In this document: positions 1 through 5,514 of the stretch, in pieces
Position numbering within the stretch: the stretch's first letter is position 1
Layout: every line of letters starts with the position of its first letter
NCBI GenBank assembly: GCA_902773455.1
Contig: CACYEW010000112.1
Coordinates: 1-6,652 of the forward strand
DNA: 6,652 nt
DNA from: an uncultured Ruminococcus sp.
Lineage (GTDB): Bacteria > Bacillota > Clostridia > Oscillospirales > CAG-272
Direction of reading: 5' to 3'
Made by a program: the position numbers and the translations under genes
The notes under the pieces: model-generated
Database searches by the model: none
The model's input: only the letters and a program-made list of their open reading frames with translations
What the model was told of the DNA's origin: nothing

Positions 1-273
1 AAATGCGGAACTCTTTTTACAAAAAAAGAATGTATAGATTGGAGAGAAGTCTCAAGGCATGCTTCACGATCAAGCACTAGCAGATCATCAAATACGACAT
101 ACTATTCTAATGTTGTTATAACTTGCAAATGTTCAAAGTGCGGCGAAATAAAGGCGTTTTCAGAAACTCTTTCAACAGGGCATTCATCGGCAACAAAATA
201 CGGCGCAGATGCCGATTCGAAATCAATTGAATCTGTTATTGACGACTATTTTAACGGAATGATACGCGCTTAA
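1..273 (+). CDS. Zinc-ribbon-like protein, 3' end only
   Basis: The first frame is open from the window edge to a TAA and encodes the last 90 residues of a protein whose start lies outside. It opens with KCG, probably the second half of a CxxC knuckle cut by the edge, and has a second cluster TCKCSKCGEI (Cys at fragment residues 42, 44 and 47), plus a lone Cys11. Two CxxCG-type knuckles about 40 residues apart suggest a zinc ribbon. Between them is a Ser/Thr/Arg-rich stretch (residues 19-33) that looks like a flexible linker or surface loop. The tail is acidic (SIESVIDDYF). GC is 37% (101 of 273 counted), well below the rest of the window, and Ser/Arg codons are AT-leaning (tca, aga, agg), so this gene may be of foreign origin. 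I cannot name a family. Possible roles include nucleic-acid binding or a mobile-element cargo protein, but neither is shown. Confidence 0.7.
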   Translation, partial: KCGTLFTKKECIDWREVSRHASRSSTSRSSNTTYYSNVVITCKCSKCGEIKAFSETLSTGHSSATKYGADADSKSIESVIDDYFNGMIRA

Positions 274-311
274 CGAAGACATTATCTATATATTGAACAT
301 ATTCCAAATCC

Positions 312-354
312 AAAAAGCGAAAAGGCGTACTAAGGTGCGCCTTTTCGCTTTTTT
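312..354. terminator. Bidirectional rho-independent terminator
   Basis: A 19-bp inverted repeat (312-330 with 335-353, one G-T wobble) closes a TAAG loop. The outer stem is A-rich on the left and T-rich on the right, so the transcript ends in a U-run on the plus strand (349-354) and in a shorter U-run on the minus strand. It lies between two convergent genes, the plus-strand gene ending at 273 and the minus-strand gene ending at 411, and can serve both. Confidence 0.9.
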
Positions 355-389
355 GCAGAGACAAACAATGATACCATATTAGGAGCCAT

Positions 390-412
390 CTTCTCCCGCA
401 GGAGAAGTTTTT
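390..412 (+). terminator. Second hairpin with T-run, plus strand
   Basis: CTTCTCC (390-396) and GGAGAAG (401-407) form a perfect 7-bp stem around a CGCA loop, followed directly by TTTTT (408-412). This has intrinsic-terminator form in the plus direction. On the minus strand the hairpin has no trailing T-run, so it does not suit the ADP-ribosylglycohydrolase gene whose TAA it touches. It may be a back-up terminator that protects that gene from antisense transcription. Confidence 0.55.
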
Positions 413-2333
413 AAATTATCTTATACCCGAGGTCGGTCAAGTGGTCGGCGCAGGTGGCGCCTTTTGAGAAGATCACGCTGAATTTCGCGTCGGCGTTGGC
501 TTTCGTCAGGCGGAGGACGAGGCGGTTTTCGCCTTTGTTGAAATGGACTTTGAGATGCACGTTTTCCTTTGTGAAGGTCGTGCAGTCCTTGCGTTCGCCG
601 ATCTTCTCTCCGTTCCACCACACGGCGACGGGCGCCGTTCTGCCGATCTGCAGGTACGCGTCGCGCTCGGACGGCGACGTTATTATCTGCGAGAGATAAA
701 ATACAGAAGGACCGGAGAAACCCGAAAAATCGGATATATCGAACGTATCGAACCGTCTGTAAAAATACTTGCTGACCGTTTTGCCGTTGTAACCAGGCGT
801 GAAAGGTTCGAAAAGCGCGTTTGGATCTTCGTATTCCGTATCCGTGTCGACTGCGAAATTCAGATGGAATTCGCGTACGCCGTCGACCATACCGCATTCA
901 TCGGACGCGGGATGCAGAAGCGACCAGTAGCTTTTGCCGCCCTCAAGCTCCGTTTCACCGACGGCGGGGTCCGTTCTCCAGAACGGACCGTCGACGCGCC
1001 ACACGTCGTCGGCGCACACGCCGAATTCATATTCATATCTGCCGTCTTCGTTTTCAAGCACGGCTTTTATTACGTTCTTTTTCGTATATTCTTTCGCGTC
1101 AGCCGTGGCTATCTGAAGCGGCAGAGTTATTTCGTTCTGCGTACCGTTGAAATAATAATATCCTCTCATATCGAAATAAGAAGGATGCTCGAAATGCAAT
1201 ACTCCCTCGAGCTTTTTTTCGCTTTTTACCGTCAGGTCGAGCAGACACGGCGAAAGCGGCGATACGGAAGGATCCGTACGGTACAGAACGTCAAACGATA
1301 TCTCCGGCTTTTTTTCAAATTCGAATTTCTTTACTTTTGCGTTTTCAATGACCGTTTCTTTGTTGACTGTCTTTGTAAATTCGACTCCGAGCGCGGCGAT
1401 ATCGTCGGCTAAATCGTCGATCAGATCGCTTCTTCTGTCGGACCGTACGGACAGCACGTATTTCAGATCGTGAACTTTGAGAGCCTCGCACATCTTCTTT
1501 TCGCCTTGAATTATGCCGATCACCGATCCGGCGGAAGCGCAGGTGCAGTCGGTATCGAAGCCGCAGTTCAGCGCGGTCATCGCGGTATCTATAAGATCGA
1601 GGTCACATAAGAGCAGAGAAGCGAGCGTTATGCCCATATTCTGGAACATATTCGTGCAGTCGGGGTGACCGTATTTGTCGAGCAGATGCGCCCGCACGGC
1701 GCGGATATCGCCGTATTTGTCGCAAAGATTGACCGTATCGGCGACGAGCCCTGCAAATTTACAGTCTTCGGGTATAACGTTAAGCGCTTTTTTAACGAGC
1801 GATCTTATATCGGAGTCGAAAAACGCTTCACATTCGAGCGCGGCAAAAAACCTCTCGGCGTAAACGGACTCGCCCGCGTGGTCGAGCACGCCGTCGCGCG
1901 ACGCGAATTCGGCGGCGAGCGCCGGATCGCCGGGCGCTATACAAGCCCATATTTCGGAGCGGATGGGACAGCCCATGCCCTCTTTATAGAAATCGTTGTT
2001 GAATCTGCCCGAATACGGCGGATATATTCCGTATTCGTAATTTTTTCTCATAACGGCGTATTCGCCGGGCGAATAGTCGCAGTATTCGCAAAAGCGCTTC
2101 TGCAGATCCGATGACGTGAAATCCGCGCCCTTTTGTTCAAGCACGTCGAGCCACAGCACCTGCAGGTCGAGATCGTCGTTCGGCAGCATGGCGTCGGTCA
2201 TCTCTTTTCTGTATTTCAGAGCCATCTGCATTTTAACGCCCTCGTACGGCGCGCCGAGCGTACCGGCGACGGCTTTGCCCGCGAAGCATCCGCGGACCTT
2301 GTCAAGATAAGTTTCGTATGCGATTTTTCTCAT
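411..2333 (-). CDS. ADP-ribosylglycohydrolase-family protein with beta-rich C-terminal half
   Basis: This 640-aa protein begins with the DraG/ARH all-helical hydrolase fold (PF03747 type, about residues 8-315), which normally uses two Mg ions to cleave ADP-ribose N- or O-glycosidic bonds. Visible signatures are RGCFAGKAVAGTLGAP (14-29), the metal-binding acidic motif NDDLDLQ (52-58, where classical members have TDDT), the DHAGESVYAERFFAAL helix (151-166) and GFDTDCTCASAGSVIGIIQG (258-277, the DTD-x-T metal motif). Residues about 335-450 look like a beta-sandwich. About 520-625 resembles the galactose-binding-like domains of glycosidases (for example AVWWNGEKIG, 570-579). Simple DraG/ARH enzymes are about 300-350 aa, so half of this protein is accessory. 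There is no signal peptide, so it is probably cytoplasmic. The ATG at 2333 has GGAG (2339-2342) five bases upstream. The substrate is unknown; a carbohydrate conjugate is as plausible as ADP-ribosylated protein. The family call is firm, the substrate is not. Confidence 0.88.
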   Translation of the reverse strand: MRKIAYETYLDKVRGCFAGKAVAGTLGAPYEGVKMQMALKYRKEMTDAMLPNDDLDLQVLWLDVLEQKGADFTSSDLQKRFCEYCDYSPGEYAVMRKNYEYGIYPPYSGRFNNDFYKEGMGCPIRSEIWACIAPGDPALAAEFASRDGVLDHAGESVYAERFFAALECEAFFDSDIRSLVKKALNVIPEDCKFAGLVADTVNLCDKYGDIRAVRAHLLDKYGHPDCTNMFQNMGITLASLLLCDLDLIDTAMTALNCGFDTDCTCASAGSVIGIIQGEKKMCEALKVHDLKYVLSVRSDRRSDLIDDLADDIAALGVEFTKTVNKETVIENAKVKKFEFEKKPEISFDVLYRTDPSVSPLSPCLLDLTVKSEKKLEGVLHFEHPSYFDMRGYYYFNGTQNEITLPLQIATADAKEYTKKNVIKAVLENEDGRYEYEFGVCADDVWRVDGPFWRTDPAVGETELEGGKSYWSLLHPASDECGMVDGVREFHLNFAVDTDTEYEDPNALFEPFTPGYNGKTVSKYFYRRFDTFDISDFSGFSGPSVFYLSQIITSPSERDAYLQIGRTAPVAVWWNGEKIGERKDCTTFTKENVHLKVHFNKGENRLVLRLTKANADAKFSVIFSKGATCADHLTDLGYKII

Positions 2334-2338
2334 AATTA

Positions 2339-2342
2339 CTCC
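2339..2342 (-). promoter_or_regulatory. Ribosome binding site for the ADP-ribosylglycohydrolase gene
   Basis: On the minus strand GGAG precedes the ATG at 2333 by five bases (GGAGTAATTATG), supporting that start. Confidence 0.7.
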
Positions 2343-2346
2343 GTTA

Positions 2347-2362
2347 TACCGTTTTTACGGTA
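2347..2362. repeat. Small inverted repeat in the divergent intergenic region
   Basis: TACCGT (2347-2352) and ACGGTA (2357-2362) are perfect inverted arms around TTTT. The repeat lies 14 bases upstream of the minus-strand ATG and could be a 5'-leader hairpin or an operator. Nothing distinguishes these options, and a chance occurrence is possible at this size. Confidence 0.35.
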
Positions 2363-2373
2363 AAAAATACAAA

Positions 2374-2403
2374 TTTACGACCGTTGATTATGAACGGGAT
2401 ACT
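2374..2403 (+). promoter_or_regulatory. Possible promoter for the sigG fragment
   Basis: TTTACG (2374-2379) and GATACT (2398-2403) match the sigma-A boxes at 4 of 6 positions each with an 18-bp spacer, about 50 bp before the start codon at 2455. The match is weak. An intact sigG would be expected to use a SigF/SigG-type promoter, and I could not find a convincing one in the 121-bp gap. Confidence 0.25.
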
Positions 2404-2418
2404 GTCAATAATCGATAT

Positions 2419-2431
2419 GCGGCGATGCCGC
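2419..2431 (+). repeat. GC-rich hairpin in the sigG leader
   Basis: GCGGC (2419-2423) and GCCGC (2427-2431) pair around GAT; the flanking T2418 and A2432 extend the stem to 6 bp. A run of A follows, so it is not a plus-strand terminator. The alternative upstream ATG at 2425 lies in this hairpin, which argues against its use as a start. Confidence 0.45.
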
Positions 2432-2445
2432 AAAAAACAGAGAAA

Positions 2446-2450
2446 AGGTG
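2446..2450 (+). promoter_or_regulatory. sigG: Ribosome binding site deciding the sigG start
   Basis: AGGTG lies four bases before the ATG at 2455. The in-frame ATG at 2425 has no purine-rich motif and sits in a hairpin. The protein from 2455 begins MSNSKVEI, closely matching the start of known SigG (MSRNKVEI in B. subtilis). Confidence 0.65.
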
Positions 2451-2454
2451 TAAT

Positions 2455-2760
2455 ATGTCAAACAGTAAAGTTGAAATATCCGCGGTCAACACGGCGGATC
2501 TGAAAACGCTTACCGAAAAGGAAGCGGATATACTGATGAAAAAACTCAAACAAGGCGACAGAGCGGCACGTGAAAAATTCATAACCGGCAATCTGCGCCT
2601 CGTTTTATCGGCGGTCGGAAAATTCAGAAAACGTACCGACTGCGCCGACGATCTGTTTCAGGTCGGATGCGTGGGACTTATAAAGGCGGTGGATAATTTC
2701 GATCAGTCGCAGAACGTCAGATTTTCCACGTACGCCGTGCCGACGGTGATCACACGGTGA
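2455..2760 (+). pseudogene. sigG: Truncated forespore sigma factor SigG (N-terminal 101 aa)
   Basis: The 101-aa product matches the N-terminal third of SigG, the late forespore sigma factor of sporulation. It has the SigG-specific opening NSKVEISAVNTADL (B. subtilis NKVEICGVDTSKL), region 2.1 (about 34-57, with GNLRLVLS), the core-binding region 2.2 DDLFQVGCVGLIKAVDNFD (65-83) and region 2.3 RFSTYAVP (89-96). Family members continue VP-x-I-I-G-E-I into the -10-reading helix; here the reading is VPTVITR then TGA. Most of region 2.4, region 3 and the -35-reading region 4 are absent, so it could touch core polymerase but not direct promoter-specific transcription. SigG is about 257 aa. The last 11 bp overlap the 3' end of the opposite-strand membrane-protein gene. 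No remainder of sigG is seen in the window on either strand. It is probably a rearrangement remnant. A programmed rearrangement, an assembly join or a functional short form are alternatives. Confidence 0.85.
2743..2760. repeat. Direct repeat and palindrome at the sigG break
   Basis: ACGGTGA occurs at 2743-2749 and again at 2754-2760, 11 bp apart. Between and within them lies the perfect palindrome GTGATCAC (2746-2753). The first repeat is inside the last recognisable sigG codons (P-T-V-I). The second spans the sigG stop codon and lies in the final F-T-V codons of the convergent membrane-protein gene, so it marks the junction of the two sequences. Confidence 0.6.
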
Positions 2761-3370
2761 AAAGTCCGGTAAGCGTGAATACGAGAACGGCGATCAGTAT
2801 GAGCGCCTCGACTATGCCGAATATCAGCATCACTTTTTTCGAAAACCGTCTGAACCTGAGATTTACCAGAAACGCGGCGGCGAAAAGAACGAGAACGATA
2901 TAATATACGATCCCGAAAACGCGCGACGGTATCGCCGAAAGCAGATAGATCGCCGGTATGACGAGAGTCACGGCGGCCTCCTGCAGATCGGTCATATATT
3001 TCTTTTTCTTCGGCGTATCGATTTTTGACGCCGCGGCGAAATGATTTATGAGCCTTATCGACAGCGAGAACATGTATATCGCGTATATCAGTATCGAGTA
3101 CCATCTCGTCAGACCTTTGTTTATTCCGATCGCAACGACCGATACTCCGCACACCGAAAAGCGGAAAATGACGTCGAGTATGAGCCCTTCGTATTTCGCG
3201 TTTTCGGTCAGCGCCGTTTCAAACGCGCTGCTCGTCATCACCACGCCGCATATCATGATCGTTATCACGACTATGTAAGAGGCGGAGCATATGCCCGCCG
3301 TGCAGGCGAAGAGAAGAACGAACAGAAACAGATATTTCAACAACAGTTCTTTTTTAAGTTTAAGAAGCAT
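2750..3370 (-). CDS. Seven-helix integral membrane protein, function unknown
   Basis: The 206-aa product is almost entirely hydrophobic, with about seven predicted membrane segments near residues 11-30, 32-50, 62-83, 91-110, 131-148, 151-170 and 179-204. Short basic loops (KLKKE at 4-8, PKKKKY at 120-125, RFRRFSKK at 172-179) suggest cytoplasmic faces by the positive-inside rule. I recognise no catalytic motif or family. The start chosen is ATG 3370, because GAGG (3379-3382) is eight bases upstream; an in-frame GTG at 3379 would add three residues but has no spaced ribosome site. The gene begins 10 bp after the stop of the glycosidase-like gene and its ribosome site overlaps that stop, so the two are probably translated from one mRNA. 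Its last 11 bp overlap the end of the sigG fragment. It may assist transport or anchoring for the upstream product, but this is only inferred from adjacency. Confidence 0.75.
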   Translation of the reverse strand: MLLKLKKELLLKYLFLFVLLFACTAGICSASYIVVITIMICGVVMTSSAFETALTENAKYEGLILDVIFRFSVCGVSVVAIGINKGLTRWYSILIYAIYMFSLSIRLINHFAAASKIDTPKKKKYMTDLQEAAVTLVIPAIYLLSAIPSRVFGIVYYIVLVLFAAAFLVNLRFRRFSKKVMLIFGIVEALILIAVLVFTLTGLFTV

Positions 3371-3378
3371 TCCGGTCA

Positions 3379-3382
3379 CCTC
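3379..3382 (-). promoter_or_regulatory. Ribosome binding site fixing the membrane-protein start
   Basis: GAGG overlaps the TGA of the upstream gene (3381-3383) and sits eight bases before ATG 3370. The alternative GTG at 3377-3379 falls inside this motif and so would lack a usable site. Confidence 0.65.
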
Positions 3383-5021
3383 ACATTTTCGTCACGACTA
3401 TCCTGAATCTTGCTTCGAGATCGCCGTATCTCATCGTTGCGTACGTTTTGCCGCACACGCCGTTCGTCACTATAACGCCGTCTTCACGTATCTTGCAGAT
3501 CTCCGGATCGTCCGAGCCGTAGGAAAGATACGAATGATCGTGTCCCGACTCCTCCCAGGTGCCGTTCGAATACTGGATTATCGCTCTGATCTGCTTTTTC
3601 TCGTTACGGTTAAGGCTGATCCTGTATTCCGGCACGGTCGGTTCCATCGAGACGGGGAATTTGTTTTCGTTTGAAAAATCAAAGTTTTCGGGGTAAACGT
3701 ATATAAGAAATTCGGAGTAAACGCCGCTGCAGCTTACCGTTGCGAACGTGTATCCGACGCGTTTCGGCGTTACCGTAAGGCCGTTTATTTCAACTATCTC
3801 GGAATCGTAACCGCTTATTTCGACGTCCTTCGTTTCCGTGCAGGCGTACGTGCTGTCGAACGTGCCGAAGCTGAGTTCGAACTGTTCTCCCATACGGGTC
3901 TTATAAAATCTCGGCGTCTTCGGATCGGTCAGCGGCATTACGGATATCGGCGTCAGATCCTTTCGCGGCCACGCGTCGACGGTGCGCTCGACGCAGGGCA
4001 GGTCGGCTTCCGAATAAAAACCGACGTTTTTCGAGATCGAGTATTCGTGGAACCTCGTTCCCCAGAATCCCCATTTATCGCCGTAGGCGTAACCGAGCAG
4101 CTTGAGATCGCCCTTTTTGACGTGGTGAAGCTCGTCGCCCGAAATGCCGCTGTTGTGGCACATCTGGCTGACGTTGGTCCTCAGTTCGTTTACGCGCTTG
4201 AAGCGGAGTCCCGTGTCGGATTCGTATATCGCGAGAACGCTTTCTTTTTTGAAGCGCTTGTCGGTCGATATCGCGATGAATTTCGAGCATTCGTCGCTGT
4301 ATACCACGTCGAACGAATCGTTGCCGGTCGAGGTGCGCTTTGCCGCGACTCCGCGCTGCCTTATCGTGTTCGGCCAGTTTTCGTCGGTCGCGTCGGCGGT
4401 GGCGACTCTCGTTTCCGAAATATGCTCGCCGGCGGCATTGTTCGTTGTGAGAGTGTAGTAAATATAAAGCACGTCGTTTGATACGACGAACGAGAATTCA
4501 CCCTCGCCCCAGTCGTGCCAGTCGCCTTCAAAATAGATTATCGGAGCGGGTTTGCCCATCCATACGAAGCGCTCGCCTTTGCCGTTGACTCTCTCTTCGC
4601 CCCATCCGGAGCCGGTCCACTTTTCAAAAGGACCGTCGGGATTTTTGCTTCTCGCAACGTAGCCGTTATTGCAGACTCCGCCGAAATCGGTGAAAACGGT
4701 CGAGGTGTAGCCGATATAATAATATCCGCCGAATTTGATCACGCCCGGATCGCAGACCGAGAAAAGGTCCATCGAATCGGCGGTGGGAGTGAGAACGACC
4801 TTTTCCGGCGTCCAGGTCTTGCCGCCGTCTTCGGTATGGCGGTACGTGAACCAGTCGGCTTCGCCGCGCGCGCCGGGCGACGCGAACCATGCGTCGGCGC
4901 GCTTGCCGTCGTAACACATTATAGAGGGCCCGTAACGGTACCCCCACGTCTGTCCCTCGCGGGGAGCGTAAATATCGTAACCTTCGTCTTTGAGCGTGAG
5001 CTTGATGCCTTTGCTTTTCAT
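3381..5021 (-). CDS. Beta-propeller glycosidase-like protein with two Ig-like domains
   Basis: In this 546-aa protein, residues about 25-345 look like a five-bladed propeller of the glycoside hydrolase GH43/32/33 type. Repeated blade motifs are visible: WGYRYGPSIMCY (26-37), an Asp-box-like TEDGGKTW (63-70), CDPGVIKFGGYYYIGYTST (90-108), EGEFSFVVSNDVLYIYYT (173-190), DECSKFIAISTDKRF (243-257) and DLKLLGYAYGDKWGFW (305-320). Acidic candidates for catalysis include D91 and E173 or E175, but I cannot assign them. Two beta-sandwich domains follow at about 376-444 and 466-545, of bacterial Ig-like (BIG2) character (for example SEIVEINGLTVTPKRVGY; PEICKIREDGVIVTNGVCGK). There is no signal peptide, lipobox or sorting signal. 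The start codon overlaps the stop of the DUF1934 gene (ATGA, 5018-5021), indicating translational coupling. The glycan substrate is unknown. The fold call is fairly secure, the reaction is not. Confidence 0.78.
   Translation of the reverse strand: MKSKGIKLTLKDEGYDIYAPREGQTWGYRYGPSIMCYDGKRADAWFASPGARGEADWFTYRHTEDGGKTWTPEKVVLTPTADSMDLFSVCDPGVIKFGGYYYIGYTSTVFTDFGGVCNNGYVARSKNPDGPFEKWTGSGWGEERVNGKGERFVWMGKPAPIIYFEGDWHDWGEGEFSFVVSNDVLYIYYTLTTNNAAGEHISETRVATADATDENWPNTIRQRGVAAKRTSTGNDSFDVVYSDECSKFIAISTDKRFKKESVLAIYESDTGLRFKRVNELRTNVSQMCHNSGISGDELHHVKKGDLKLLGYAYGDKWGFWGTRFHEYSISKNVGFYSEADLPCVERTVDAWPRKDLTPISVMPLTDPKTPRFYKTRMGEQFELSFGTFDSTYACTETKDVEISGYDSEIVEINGLTVTPKRVGYTFATVSCSGVYSEFLIYVYPENFDFSNENKFPVSMEPTVPEYRISLNRNEKKQIRAIIQYSNGTWEESGHDHSYLSYGSDDPEICKIREDGVIVTNGVCGKTYATMRYGDLEARFRIVVTKM
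5018..5021 (-). other. ATGA start/stop overlap
   Basis: The start codon of the glycosidase-like gene (5019-5021) and the stop codon of the DUF1934 gene (5018-5020) share bases. No strong ribosome site is needed in such an arrangement, because terminating ribosomes can reinitiate. Confidence 0.85.
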
Positions 5022-5488
5022 GATTCCACCGTCCTGATCTTTATTGATATTTCGTTTCGCTCCGCACGTGCGCCGCGAAGCTCCACGGTGTAGATTATAT
5101 TCATATCGCCGCCGTCGGGCGTGACCGTATTTTCACACTTTTCCGTTACGACTCCGAGCTCGAAGCTGCCGTATTCGGTCTCGTATACGGATAAGTAACG
5201 CTCTCCTTCGGAAAACATCAGAACGGTACGCACAAGCCCTTCGCGCGACATGGTGACTCTTCCCGGCTCGCGCGTCGGAAACGACAGCGTCGTTTCGCAG
5301 TTCGGAAGCCCGGTCATTTCGTTTTCGAGATATACGATCGTTATTTTTTCACCGTCCGCAAAAAGCTCGCCTTCGCTTTCGACCGTTGAGACGAAGCGCT
5401 CGTCCTTGAATCCTTCTTCGGACTCTCCGGTCTCCGGTACGACCCGGATCTGATCGAGCGTGACGGTGACGGTAACGTTTTTCTTCAT
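5018..5488 (-). CDS. DUF1934 (YwiB-like) beta-barrel protein
   Basis: The 156-aa product matches the general plan of the DUF1934 family, small calycin-like beta-barrel proteins of Bacillota whose B. subtilis member is YwiB. Alternating beta strands run throughout: NVTVTVTLDQIRV (4-16), GEKITIVYLENEM (46-58), GRVTMSREGLVRTVLMF (75-91), ERYLSVYETEYGSFELGVVTE (starting at 95) and DMNIIYTVELRG (127-138). The order, an N-terminal strand, then 'ITIVY', then a charged 'YETEYGSFELGV' strand, then a final 'IYTVEL' strand, is what is seen in YwiB. The biochemical role of the family is unknown; it has no signal peptide and is presumably cytoplasmic. It lies 26 bp after the FliB-like gene, with GGAAAGG about 11 bases before its ATG, and shares an ATGA overlap with the glycosidase-like gene. 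In other Bacillota relatives are usually near housekeeping genes such as argS, so this neighbourhood is unusual. Confidence 0.72.
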   Translation of the reverse strand: MKKNVTVTVTLDQIRVVPETGESEEGFKDERFVSTVESEGELFADGEKITIVYLENEMTGLPNCETTLSFPTREPGRVTMSREGLVRTVLMFSEGERYLSVYETEYGSFELGVVTEKCENTVTPDGGDMNIIYTVELRGARAERNEISIKIRTVES

Positions 5489-5514
5489 TTATGTTTTGAC
5501 CTTTCCGGGTGTTT

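Noticed and set aside
543..1412. A 289-codon plus-strand open frame opposite the ADP-ribosylglycohydrolase gene
   Set aside because: It is a shadow frame: Arg/Phe-rich low-quality protein, no ribosome site, and fully opposite a gene with clear family motifs.
2339..2380. TATAAC near 2340 with TTGTAT as a minus-strand promoter
   Set aside because: The -10 would adjoin the ribosome site, leaving no room for a leader that includes it.
2380..2408. A perfect TTGACA (2403-2408) on the minus strand as -35 for the ADP-ribosylglycohydrolase gene
   Set aside because: No acceptable -10 box lies 16-18 bp downstream (AACGGT at 17); CATAAT is only 10 bp away.
2425..2454. ATG 2425 as the start of the SigG fragment
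   Set aside because: It lies in a GC-rich hairpin without a ribosome site, and the extra residues MPQKTEKRCN do not match SigG.
2703..3152. A 149-codon minus-strand open frame overlapping the membrane protein in another frame
   Set aside because: Arg/Asp-rich out-of-frame translation; the hydrophobic frame with a good ribosome site is the real one.
2743..3380. Remainder of sigG hidden downstream after a frameshift
   Set aside because: I read the sequence after 2751 in the other plus frames and saw no GEIRR-like or region 3/4 sequence; the DNA there is the antisense of the membrane-protein gene.
4515..5093. A 192-codon plus-strand open frame opposite the glycosidase-like gene
   Set aside because: The composition is that of a GC-rich antisense frame and there is no motif; the minus-strand frame has recognisable propeller blades.
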